From assembly GCA_030917065.1 (NCBI GenBank), contig JAUPVL010000018.1:1-64000 (forward strand): a stretch of 64,000 nucleotides of DNA, in the 5' to 3' direction. The first letter of the stretch is position 1; every line of letters begins with the position of its first letter. Shown here in pieces: positions 1-6,191 of this stretch. The notes beneath the pieces are model-generated. The model was not told the origin of the DNA and ran no database searches. It worked only from the letters and a program-made list of their open reading frames with translations. A program made the translations under genes and the position numbers. The stretch comes from Patescibacteria group bacterium. GTDB lineage: Bacteria; Patescibacteriota; Saccharimonadia; CAILAD01; BJGX01.

Positions 1-2
1 CT

Positions 3-167
3 GTCAATGTTATCTACGCAATCTTTTCTAACCAGTATTCCCCGTATCTCACAGACATCAACTTCTGGGTCATCCTCCTGAACAGAAAAAGTTATATTAA
101 GGAACTCGAGCCCCAGCCAAGATGGACACCAAAGGTGACCCGAAGGGGTCCTTTTTTGTTATCATAA
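3..167 (+). CDS. C-terminal fragment of a membrane protein (runs in from the left edge)
   Basis: An open frame enters from the window edge and stops at the TAA at 165-167. It reads VNVIYAIFSNQYSPYL followed by FWVILLNRKSYIKEL, an aromatic-rich membrane-like helix. That resembles the end of the next gene (IYVILSRNHVESM), so this may be a neighbouring paralogue of the PQ-loop-like protein. The last residues are read through the hairpin at 137-157, which is unusual and makes the exact C-terminus doubtful. The other two forward frames close early. No start is visible, and the family cannot be assigned with confidence. Confidence 0.35.
   Translation, partial: VNVIYAIFSNQYSPYLTDINFWVILLNRKSYIKELEPQPRWTPKVTRRGPFLLS
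137..157 (+). terminator. Rho-independent terminator, first copy of a repeated type
   Basis: Stem GACCC (137-141), loop GAAG, stem GGGTC (146-150), then C and a T run. It is preceded by GGACACCAAAGGT, which recurs at 1335-1347. The same CCC-GAAR-GGG hairpin recurs at 1348, 1975 and 2695. Confidence 0.7.
160..165 (+). promoter_or_regulatory. -10 box TATCAT, leaderless spacing
   Basis: TATCAT ends 6 nt before the ATG at 172, so the predicted transcription start coincides with the start codon. No SD sequence lies between. The hexamer sits right after the T run of the preceding terminator. Confidence 0.5.
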
Positions 168-171
168 AGTT

Positions 172-771
172 ATGCATCCAACTCTCGGCATCATCGGCGG
201 CCTATTGGCACTATCTGCCAACGTCCCCTATATACGCGACATCCTTAGAGGAACAACCAAGCCCCACCGGGTAACCTGGGGGATCTTCTTTCTCCTTAAT
301 CTCATCTTTCTTGGTAACCAGCTTGCCTCTGGGGCAACAAGTTCAATTTGGCTTGTAGTTGCCTTCGTGATCTCCACATTTATAATCTTTAGCTTATCTC
401 TCAAGTATGGAGTAGGCGGCACAACAAGACTCGATATTATCATCTTAGTTGGCGCATTAGCTGGTGTTGTTGTCTGGCAAGCCCTTCAGGCCCCACTAGC
501 CTCAGTTGTGGCAAACTTAACAGTCGCCTCAATTGCTGCAGTCCCCACATACAGAAAGGCTTGGAGAGAGCCGGCATCAGAAACAAAGCTAGCCTTCTTG
601 CTCGGTAGTATTGCAGCAATCTTCACGATCCTCTCGGTCGGAGAACTAAACTTGGCTCTCTTGTTACTGCCAGTGTATTCTTTTGCATACAATGGCTCAA
701 TCTATGTCATACTTTCTAGAAATCATGTGGAGTCGATGTCCGAGAGAGAGCGGTCTAATCCAAAGAACTAG
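172..771 (+). CDS. SWEET/PQ-loop-like multi-pass membrane protein
   Basis: The 199-aa product is almost entirely hydrophobic with about six to seven membrane segments. It appears to be an internal duplication: ANVPYIRDILRG near residue 20 and AAVPTYRKAWRE near residue 127 occupy equivalent places, as in PQ-loop/SWEET-type proteins where a proline-containing helix starts each three-helix bundle. Such proteins can be transporters or scaffolds; the substrate is unknown. It starts at ATG 172 directly behind a -10-like hexamer and lacks an SD. A truncated relative may precede it at 3-167. Family assignment is an inference from topology and motifs. Confidence 0.6.
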   Translation: MHPTLGIIGGLLALSANVPYIRDILRGTTKPHRVTWGIFFLLNLIFLGNQLASGATSSIWLVVAFVISTFIIFSLSLKYGVGGTTRLDIIILVGALAGVVVWQALQAPLASVVANLTVASIAAVPTYRKAWREPASETKLAFLLGSIAAIFTILSVGELNLALLLLPVYSFAYNGSIYVILSRNHVESMSERERSNPKN

Positions 772-846
772 CATGTTAAAATAATAGGAAAGGCGATCCT
801 ACAAATACTCTCAACCACTAAGGGCGATAAGACACAGCAGGCAGTA

Positions 847-1308
847 TTGCATCGGCCGGCCGAACCAGTGACTATGTTTGATGAGAGTCTGACCCATTTG
901 GTTGAGGACCTAATTGAGACCATGAAGAGCGACATTATTTGCATTGGACTCGCGGCCCCTCAAGTTGGCATAAGTCTGCAGGTGGCTGTAGTCTGCCCGG
1001 ATCGAGACTTCTCGAACGTCAAAGTGCTGATTAACCCAACTAACATAACCGAATCAGGCAAAAAGGATATTAAACGCGAAAGCTGCATGTCGCTCCCCGA
1101 TCTCGGTGGAAACGTAGAACGTCGTAAGCGACTTAGCGTTGATGTTAGGACTTTAGCAGGAGAGACGGCGACGCTCCAATTTGAAGGCTTCGAGGCAAGA
1201 GCAGTGGCTCACGAACTTGATCATCTCTCTGGGACTATGTATAGCGATAAGGCAGATGCGCTAGTGACTTTAGACTTCGATGCAATTCGTAGCAAGCTAG
1301 CTGGCTAA
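847..1308 (+). CDS. Peptide deformylase-like protein
   Basis: All three deformylase motifs are present: GLAAPQVG (motif I), ESCMS (motif II, usually EGCLS) and HELDH (motif III), supplying the cysteine and two histidines that bind the catalytic metal and the glutamate base. The expected activity is removal of the formyl group from nascent N-terminal methionine. The only conventional start is TTG 847, giving 153 aa, short for the family. The same frame stays open upstream to the stop of the previous gene and reads AILQILSTTKGDKTQQAVLHRPAEPV, resembling the normal N-terminus, but has no ATG or GTG. Either the start is unusual (ATA or ATC near 781-805, behind AGGAAAGG) or the gene is decaying. 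Confidence 0.75.
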   Translation: MHRPAEPVTMFDESLTHLVEDLIETMKSDIICIGLAAPQVGISLQVAVVCPDRDFSNVKVLINPTNITESGKKDIKRESCMSLPDLGGNVERRKRLSVDVRTLAGETATLQFEGFEARAVAHELDHLSGTMYSDKADALVTLDFDAIRSKLAG

Positions 1309-1347
1309 ATCCAGACCACAACGCTCAGCCAGAAGGATACCAAAGGT

Positions 1348-1369
1348 GGCCCGAAAGGGTCCTTTTTTT
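1348..1369 (+). terminator. Rho-independent terminator, second copy
   Basis: GGCCC (1348-1352), loop GAAA, GGGTC (1357-1361), then a T run to 1369. The T run abuts the TATAAT of the next gene at 1372. Confidence 0.75.
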
Positions 1370-1371
1370 GT

Positions 1372-1377
1372 TATAAT
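1372..1377 (+). promoter_or_regulatory. -10 box TATAAT, leaderless spacing
   Basis: Perfect TATAAT ending 6 nt before ATG 1384. There is no SD. The hexamer begins 3 nt after the T run of the terminator. Confidence 0.7.
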
Positions 1378-1383
1378 TTATAT

Positions 1384-1920
1384 ATGAAACTATATGTAGT
1401 AAGGCATGGTCAAACGAACTACAACGAACTTGGCCTATGTAATTCGGACCCAAAAGTTGACGTGCACCTCACTAGAGTCGGTATAGAACAGGCTAAGAAG
1501 CTCGCCAGTAAACTCAAGAGTACTGATATAGAGCAGGTTTATGTGTCTGAGTTGAAACGAACTATCCAAACAGCGCAGATTGTTAACAAATTCCACAATG
1601 CACCTATTGTTATTGATGCAAGATTGAACGATATACGTTTTGGCTATGAAGGCAAACATTATAGCGAATATCATGCTGCTCTAGATAGAGCAGGCGATAA
1701 ATGGACTGCGCGATTTAACGGCGGTGAATCTATAACAGATTTGAGAGAACGGACGCAGGACTTTCTAAATGATTTAAAGATTCAAGACCACCGCTCTGTC
1801 CTTATAGTAACCTCTGGAGGTATTATCCAGGCTATGTACGGGATTTTAGGCAACCATGCAATTGAAGAGTCTTGGGACTTCCGGCCAGATAAAGGAAGTT
1901 GTGTAGAGTTCGACATATAA
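1384..1920 (+). CDS. Histidine phosphatase family protein (phosphoglycerate mutase-like)
   Basis: The 178-aa protein begins MKLYVVRHGQTNYNE, with the RHG catalytic motif whose histidine becomes phosphorylated. A second conserved segment, SELKRTIQTAQIV, follows near residue 60, and the late catalytic-histidine region is VTSGGIIQAM, where the usual GH is replaced by SG. The missing second histidine makes catalysis uncertain and rules against a confident mutase call. These enzymes dephosphorylate small metabolites or nucleotides. It is probably transcribed alone from the TATAAT at 1372 as a leaderless mRNA and terminated at 1975-1994. Confidence 0.8.
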   Translation: MKLYVVRHGQTNYNELGLCNSDPKVDVHLTRVGIEQAKKLASKLKSTDIEQVYVSELKRTIQTAQIVNKFHNAPIVIDARLNDIRFGYEGKHYSEYHAALDRAGDKWTARFNGGESITDLRERTQDFLNDLKIQDHRSVLIVTSGGIIQAMYGILGNHAIEESWDFRPDKGSCVEFDI

Positions 1921-1974
1921 TTATACTGTAAACAATCTAGACCACAATGCTTAGCCAGTATGAATATCCAAGAT

Positions 1975-1994
1975 GACCCGAAGAGGGTCTTTTT
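1975..1994 (+). terminator. Rho-independent terminator, third copy
   Basis: GACCC (1975-1979), loop GAAGA, GGGTC (1985-1989), T run to 1994. The 45 nt upstream resemble those before the second copy: AGACCACAAYGCTYAGCCAG occurs in both. Confidence 0.7.
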
Positions 1995-2111
1995 ATTTTA
2001 GTTATGTGGGCTGCTTGTACAAATCAGAACTTAAAGAGTAGAGAATGTCCAGAAAAAGCGTTATAATCACTATAGTACAAAAATTAATAGAAATAATTGA
2101 AGGAGATAGAT

Positions 2112-2303
2112 ATGGTTACAGGATACTGCGTAAAGTGTAAGGAAAAAGGCGTTGAATTATCAGCACCAGAGATTCACAAAACTAAAAAAGGTGGGTACAT
2201 GGCAAAAGGTAAGCACGAGAAATGTGGAACAACTGTTTGTGCGATGATGTCGAAAGAAAATGCTGAAAAAGCGATAGAAGACGGCGCCACAAAAGCCTAC
2301 TAA
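2112..2303 (+). CDS. DUF5679-type zinc-ribbon small protein
   Basis: 63 aa, beginning MVTGYCVKCKEKG, with a second metal-binding half EKCGTTVCAMM. CxxC near the N-terminus plus two later cysteines suggests a single zinc ribbon. The pattern YCVKCK...K.G.....G.C..CGT is that of DUF5679 proteins common in CPR genomes; no function is established. ATG 2112 is chosen because AGGAG at 2101-2105 lies 6 nt upstream. The frame extends further 5' to 2097, but that start has no SD. A strong terminator follows. Confidence 0.8.
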   Translation: MVTGYCVKCKEKGVELSAPEIHKTKKGGYMAKGKHEKCGTTVCAMMSKENAEKAIEDGATKAY

Positions 2304-2331
2304 TCCTCTTAAAGGATATTAAAGGTTAAAA

Positions 2332-2360
2332 AACACCCGAGCAAGTCTCGGGTGTTTTTT
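2332..2360 (+). terminator. Strong Rho-independent terminator
   Basis: Ten-base-pair stem AACACCCGAG (2332-2341) with CTCGGGTGTT (2347-2356), loop CAAGT, and a T run to 2360. Confidence 0.9.
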
Positions 2361-2447
2361 ATTGATTGGGGCTAGATACAATAACCCCGGCTTGTATTTT
2401 TTGTAAGTCTTGTATAAAATTAAGCATAAGAATTAAAGAAGGAAATT

Positions 2448-2633
2448 ATGGCAAAAAAACAATCACCAGATTTAGGGAAAAAGGTACTAAACGTTGTGCT
2501 GATCGCGATCGGTATTTATCTTATCGTTGTAGGAGTGTTACCAAGCGAATCTCAAAATTGGCGAGCATTTGAGCTGACTCTTGGTCTTGTCCTGCAAGTC
2601 ACTGGTACTATTGGTTTCGCAAAGATCAAGTAG
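2448..2633 (+). CDS. Small two-helix membrane protein
   Basis: 61 aa beginning MAKKQSPDLGKK, followed by two hydrophobic helices (VLNVVLIAIGIYLIVVGVL and LTLGLVLQVTGTIGF) and a short basic tail, so both termini probably face the cytoplasm. AGAAGGA at 2436-2442 gives a well-spaced SD for ATG 2448. No family is recognised. It is followed by the fourth copy of the CCC-GAAA-GGG hairpin. Confidence 0.6.
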   Translation: MAKKQSPDLGKKVLNVVLIAIGIYLIVVGVLPSESQNWRAFELTLGLVLQVTGTIGFAKIK

Positions 2634-2694
2634 TATCTTTATATTCGATTCGAAACTTCTAGGCTTGGTTGTCATTCCAGAACGAAGATATAAA

Positions 2695-2714
2695 TGATCC
2701 GAAAGGGTCATTTT
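2695..2714 (+). terminator. Rho-independent terminator, fourth copy
   Basis: TGATCC (2695-2700), loop GAAA, GGGTCA (2705-2710), then TTTT. It lies between a plus gene and the 3' end of the minus-strand DUF167 gene, so it separates convergent transcripts. Confidence 0.6.
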
Positions 2715-2717
2715 GTA

Positions 2718-3002
2718 TTAGAGTAACTTTTGTTGCTGGGACAATCTAGGTAGATCTGCTACTAGACTATCGAACTGTTTTGCATCTATATTGATGTCTA
2801 ATGTTTTGTATCTAGAGGTATGACCTTTGGTAATCACTACATTGCTCTTACTTACACCCGTCCAATCGCTGAGTATTTCTACCAGTCTCTTATTGGCAGT
2901 ACTATCAATCGGCGGTGCATCTACGCCTACAGTAATCCTATCGCCATCCCATCCTAGCAGACCTTCTCGACGACCTATCTTGGTATATACTTGTATCTTC
3001 AT
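2718..3002 (-). CDS. DUF167 family protein (YggU-like)
   Basis: 94 aa with the features of DUF167: an N-terminal strand MKIQVYTKIGRREG, then VGVDAPPIDSTANKRLVEIL, where PP..G/STAN...LV..L is the family hallmark, and VVITKGHTSRYKTLDI toward the end. The family has a known fold but no assigned biochemical role. It is transcribed alone from TATAAT (plus-strand 3009-3014), ending 6 nt from the ATG, hence probably leaderless. Confidence 0.85.
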   Translation of the reverse strand: MKIQVYTKIGRREGLLGWDGDRITVGVDAPPIDSTANKRLVEILSDWTGVSKSNVVITKGHTSRYKTLDINIDAKQFDSLVADLPRLSQQQKLL

Positions 3003-3008
3003 AATCAG

Positions 3009-3014
3009 ATTATA
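3009..3014 (-). promoter_or_regulatory. -10 box TATAAT, leaderless spacing
   Basis: Plus strand ATTATA, i.e. TATAAT on the minus strand, 6 nt from the ATG of the DUF167 gene at 3002. Confidence 0.7.
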
Positions 3015-3133
3015 CCTACAATCCTATGAGTAATACCAAAAAATATCTATTGCAATGATTGGAAATTCATGACACTATTACTTTCAGCATCTATACCGGC
3101 ATTTATGATACCTGAATCCCGAAAGGGGCATCA

Positions 3134-3334
3134 ATGATCGACAATGGTAGCACAAAGAAGGCAGGACCTTGGCTGCAAGAATATCGTCGTGGACGAGGTG
3201 ACTATGAGAAGGGCATTAAGGGAGACGCCTTCAAGTATGACGGGCCCTATCGATTGGGTTGGTTCGAAGCCTCGGAGGGTATCTCTCCGGACAGAGCAGA
3301 GGAGATTGGGCTGGGTAATAATTTCGCCCTTTAA
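3134..3334 (+). CDS. Small charged protein of unknown function
   Basis: 66 aa, polar, rich in Gly, Arg and Glu (KKAGPWLQEYRRGRGDYEKG; YRLGWFEASEG), with no membrane helix or known motif. The SD-like AAAGGGG at 3122-3127 sits 6-7 nt before ATG 3134, inside a CCC-GAAA-GGG hairpin resembling the four terminators upstream but without a T run. If the hairpin forms it would hide the SD. A strong terminator follows. An overlapping frame from 3144 gives a less plausible product, so this frame is only moderately supported. Confidence 0.4.
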   Translation: MIDNGSTKKAGPWLQEYRRGRGDYEKGIKGDAFKYDGPYRLGWFEASEGISPDRAEEIGLGNNFAL

Positions 3335-3365
3335 TCTAAGGTATAAATTCTAATAGTAAGTAGCT

Positions 3366-3399
3366 GCCTATTGAAGATGATCTTCAATAGGCTATTTTT
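3366..3399 (+). terminator. Strong Rho-independent terminator
   Basis: Twelve-base-pair perfect stem GCCTATTGAAGA (3366-3377) with TCTTCAATAGGC (3381-3392), a 3-nt loop, then TATTTTTA. Confidence 0.85.
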
Positions 3400-3429
3400 A
3401 TACACTGCGCGTGTTTTTAAGCAGTTTGA

Positions 3430-3545
3430 TATAATAGAGTTGTTATTAAGTCCAGGCTCAAGCTAAGCCTAAGTCTCTAGGAACAACTTATCTACTGGCA
3501 AACGTACGTTGAGACTACAATATCAACTAAATAAGGAGTAGTGTT
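3430..3545 (+). promoter_or_regulatory. Extended -10 promoter and ~104-nt structured leader
   Basis: TGATATAAT (TATAAT at 3430-3435 with an extended-10 TG) places transcription near 3442, about 104 nt before the next gene. The leader can fold: AGGCT/AGCCT forms an inner hairpin and TTGTT/AACAA encloses it. AACGTACGTT (3501-3510) is a perfect 10-nt palindrome. A leader this long is unusual here and suggests control at the RNA level or by a bound protein. Confidence 0.5.
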
Positions 3546-3707
3546 ATGGCAAAGATGACACCCGAGGAGCAAATAGACTGGTACGAACGGTCAAAGAAAC
3601 ATTGGCGTTCGTGGGGTTCGTGGTTCAGCTGGGGATCTCCAGTGGGCTTAGGCCTGTTCTTACTGGCTATAGCTGGCGCAGTTTGGATATTGTCTAAGAC
3701 GTTCTAG
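3546..3707 (+). CDS. Tryptophan-rich single-span microprotein
   Basis: 53 aa beginning MAKMTPEEQIDWYERS, then a Trp/Ser-rich stretch (HWRSWGSWFSWGS), one hydrophobic helix (GLGLFLLAIAGAVWIL) and the end SKTF. AAGGAG at 3533-3538 is a strong SD 7 nt before ATG 3546. Six tryptophans in 53 residues, mostly just before the helix, suggest an interfacial membrane anchor. A hairpin terminator follows at 3721-3760. No family is recognised. The isolated promoter, SD and terminator support it as a real gene. Confidence 0.65.
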   Translation: MAKMTPEEQIDWYERSKKHWRSWGSWFSWGSPVGLGLFLLAIAGAVWILSKTF

Positions 3708-3720
3708 ACTCAAGACACCA

Positions 3721-3760
3721 CCAAAAACGGAGTAACTGATATGAAGTGCTCCGTTTTTGG
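3721..3760 (+). terminator. Terminator hairpin
   Basis: CCAAAAACGGAG (3721-3732) pairs perfectly with CTCCGTTTTTGG (3749-3760), loop 16 nt. The T run is inside the 3' arm and is followed immediately by TATAAT of the next gene. Confidence 0.7.
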
Positions 3761-3766
3761 TATAAT
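3761..3766 (+). promoter_or_regulatory. -10 box TATAAT, leaderless spacing
   Basis: Perfect TATAAT ending 6 nt before ATG 3773; no SD. It begins at the first base after the terminator stem. Confidence 0.7.
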
Positions 3767-3772
3767 CCATTT

Positions 3773-4222
3773 ATGCAGATCAATTCTAAACTATCCGATA
3801 TAGATAAGTGTCTATATCGAGTCTCGGTCAAAGCACTGATAATACACAAGAGCAAGATACTACTCGTCAAAGAGTGGGACGACGAATGGTGGAGTTTTCC
3901 TGGCGGAGGTATTGAGCATGGCGAGAGTATCCAAGATGCATTGCACCGAGAGATATATGAGGAGCTGGGTATCTCGCAGGCTGATATCAAATCTGATCTA
4001 GAGATAATACATACAGGAATAGGTGCAGTAGTAGAGAGATTGCCCATGCTAAATATTTTCCTAAAAGTAGATGTGCCGGTGGATAATATCAGATCAACAT
4101 CAGATATTATAGAGTATAAGTGGTTTGATTATGACGAACTAGAGAGTCTATATATAGTGCCTACCACGCAAGATAATCGGCAGCTGTTCGATACTATCTT
4201 GCAACATGTCGCTACAAACTAG
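3773..4222 (+). CDS. NUDIX hydrolase
   Basis: 149 aa. The Nudix box is complete: GGGIEHGESIQDALHREIYEELGI matches GX5EX7REUXEEXGU, which binds the metal and hydrolyses a nucleoside diphosphate linked to another group. Upstream, VSVKALIIHKSKILLVKEW is the usual first strand pair. ATG 3773 is preferred over an upstream in-frame start at 3746, because that start would lie inside the terminator loop while 3773 has TATAAT 6 nt ahead. The substrate cannot be deduced. Confidence 0.85.
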   Translation: MQINSKLSDIDKCLYRVSVKALIIHKSKILLVKEWDDEWWSFPGGGIEHGESIQDALHREIYEELGISQADIKSDLEIIHTGIGAVVERLPMLNIFLKVDVPVDNIRSTSDIIEYKWFDYDELESLYIVPTTQDNRQLFDTILQHVATN

Positions 4223-4258
4223 TACTACAGATACTTTTACAGGCTATCTATAAGGTGC

Positions 4259-4264
4259 TAAAAT
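4259..4264 (+). promoter_or_regulatory. -10 box TAAAAT, leaderless spacing
   Basis: TAAAAT ends 7 nt before ATG 4272 of the ABC ATPase gene; no SD lies between them. Confidence 0.55.
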
Positions 4265-4271
4265 ATCTACT

Positions 4272-5255
4272 ATGAAAAACACTTCAGAAGTTGCTGTAGA
4301 GGTAAAAAATATAAAGAAATATTATGGAGAGGTCAAAGCCTTAGATGGCGTATCTTTGCGTGTAGACAAGGGCAAGATATACGGGCTTCTAGGTCCGAAC
4401 GGCGCCGGTAAGACTACAGTAGTGCGTACGCTCGCTACACTTATCGAGCCAGATAGCGGAGAAGTGACTATCGGTGGCTTAGACGTAGTAGAACACTCTA
4501 CTCAAGTTCGTCGTATGATAGGTCTAGCCGGCCAATTTGCGGCTGTAGACGACTATCTGACTGGTCGAGAGACGTTGATGATGGTAGCTAGACTTTATCA
4601 TGTTCCCAAGAAAGAAGCCAAGAAAAGAGCCGATGAGTTGCTCAGAAGACTTAGCCTGCAAGACGCCGCTGATAGACCAGCCAAGACTTACTCTGGCGGC
4701 ATGCGCAGACGACTAGACCTAGGCGCAAGTCTAGTGGGCAAGCCAGAGATACTATTTCTAGACGAGCCAACTACTGGTCTAGATCCACGTACTCGCCAAG
4801 AGTTATGGGGGCTTATACGTGAGCTTGTTGCTGAAGGTCGTACGCTACTGCTAACTACACAGTACTTGGAAGAAGCTGATGCTCTTTGTGACTACATCAG
4901 CATCATTGATAGGGGCAAGGTCGTCAAATCAGGCACAGCTTCACAGCTCAAGTCTAGCTTAGGACGAGATGTAGTAGAGCTACAAGTAAAAGACGAAGAT
5001 CATGAAAACGCCCTCAAGGTTGTACGTACACTTACCAAATCCAAGCCAACCGTAGATGAGGTAACCAAGTCTATCTCTATACGAGCAAGTAAAGGCGCAG
5101 AAATGCTTATAAAACTAGTAAATGCACTAGATAAGGCAAAGATCAAGCCTACCGATCTAGCAGTACACAGACCAAGCCTGGATGATGTATTCTTAGCAGT
5201 TACCGGTAAGAAGCCCAAAAGAGTAGCCACAAAGAAAAAGAAAGGTAAGAAGTAA
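4272..5255 (+). CDS. ABC exporter ATP-binding protein (DrrA-like)
   Basis: 327 aa with Walker A GPNGAGKTT (residues 41-49), Q-loop region GQFAAVDDYLTG, signature YSGGMRRRLDLG, Walker B ILFLDEPTTGLDP and the downstream switch histidine replaced within LLTTQYLEEAD. The LTTQYLEEAD form and the C-terminal extension are typical of daunorubicin-resistance-type (DrrA) exporters. The lysine-rich tail (KKPKRVATKKKKGKK) is probably disordered. Its stop overlaps the start of the permease (TAATG), so the two form one exporter. Cargo is unknown; drug, lipid or glycan efflux are all possible. Confidence 0.9.
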   Translation: MKNTSEVAVEVKNIKKYYGEVKALDGVSLRVDKGKIYGLLGPNGAGKTTVVRTLATLIEPDSGEVTIGGLDVVEHSTQVRRMIGLAGQFAAVDDYLTGRETLMMVARLYHVPKKEAKKRADELLRRLSLQDAADRPAKTYSGGMRRRLDLGASLVGKPEILFLDEPTTGLDPRTRQELWGLIRELVAEGRTLLLTTQYLEEADALCDYISIIDRGKVVKSGTASQLKSSLGRDVVELQVKDEDHENALKVVRTLTKSKPTVDEVTKSISIRASKGAEMLIKLVNALDKAKIKPTDLAVHRPSLDDVFLAVTGKKPKRVATKKKKGKK

Positions 5256-6052
5256 TGAATGTATCTAATCCTAGCATGGTGCAGTCGGCGCGAATGACTA
5301 TAAGTGATGTGTTGGCTATTACTAAGCGAAATCTTATACGATTCAAACGTACACCTGAAATATTGATTTTTTCAAGTATTCAACCAGTGATGTTCTTGTT
5401 GCTTTTCAATTATGTATTTGGTGGAGCAATAGGTGTAGCTACACCAGGTACTAGCTATATCAATTTCTTGCTTCCTGGTATCATGGCTCAAACCGCTCTT
5501 TTCTCAACACTTCAAACACCTATCGCGCTGGTTGATGATCTAGACAAGGGTGCTATCGATAGGTTCCGTAGTCTACCGATGAGTCGAGGAGCAGTATTGG
5601 CGGGTCGTACGTTCGCAGATAGTCTGCGCTCACTATTTATCGTGGTATTAATGTTTGTGATAGGTACATTACTAGGGTTCAGATACCAAGCAGGCGGGGG
5701 AAAAATGATATTGGCGCTTTTGCTCCTAGTGAGTTTTAGCTATGCATTTTCTTGGCTTACAGCTACCTTGGGGCTTTTTATACGCAATGCCGAAGCAGTA
5801 CAGACAGCAGGCTTTCTTTTTGTCTTTCCTTTGACATTTGCTAGTTCAGTATTTGTACCTGTTGTTACTATGCCAGGATGGTTGCAGGTGTTTGCTCGCA
5901 ATCAACCCGTCACACAGCTAGTGAATGCCATGCGGGCATTGATGATTGGAGGAGTAGCGATAGATGCAGTGTACATTACTATTGCATGGACTATAGGTAT
6001 ATTGGTAGTTTTTGTACCGCTCGCTATTTGGAAATTCAAAAGAACTGTTTGA
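5255..6052 (+). CDS. ABC-2 type permease (DrrB-like)
   Basis: 265 aa, six predicted membrane helices. The PTSR-like region RFKRTPEILIFSSIQPVMFLLLFNYVFGGAI and the central LPGIMAQTALFSTLQTPIALVDDLDKGAIDRFRSLPMSR are typical of ABC-2 permeases of the DrrB/NodJ class. It pairs with the ATPase immediately upstream by a 1-nt overlap. The late segment FARNQPVTQLVNAMRAL is also family-like. No terminator is obvious after it. Confidence 0.9.
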   Translation: MNVSNPSMVQSARMTISDVLAITKRNLIRFKRTPEILIFSSIQPVMFLLLFNYVFGGAIGVATPGTSYINFLLPGIMAQTALFSTLQTPIALVDDLDKGAIDRFRSLPMSRGAVLAGRTFADSLRSLFIVVLMFVIGTLLGFRYQAGGGKMILALLLLVSFSYAFSWLTATLGLFIRNAEAVQTAGFLFVFPLTFASSVFVPVVTMPGWLQVFARNQPVTQLVNAMRALMIGGVAIDAVYITIAWTIGILVVFVPLAIWKFKRTV

Positions 6053-6191
6053 CATAGACAATCTAGTGTGTTATTATTATTAGACGTAATTCGTGAATAC
6101 CGGGTACTTAGTATATATAAGTAAGTTTTAAATCTCGCTGTTCACTTGATAAGCAAGATTACAAATTTACTAAATATAACATAAGGAATTC

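Noticed and set aside
2366..2572. 68-codon frame overlapping the small two-helix membrane protein
   Set aside because: It overlaps the 2448 gene, which has a good SD and a plausible membrane topology, and its product is Arg/Ser/Cys-rich without motifs.
6055..6066. TAGACAATCTAG repeated at 17803-17814 as a shared operator
   Set aside because: Two copies of a 12-mer in 64 kb of AT-rich DNA are expected by chance, and the positions relative to promoters differ.
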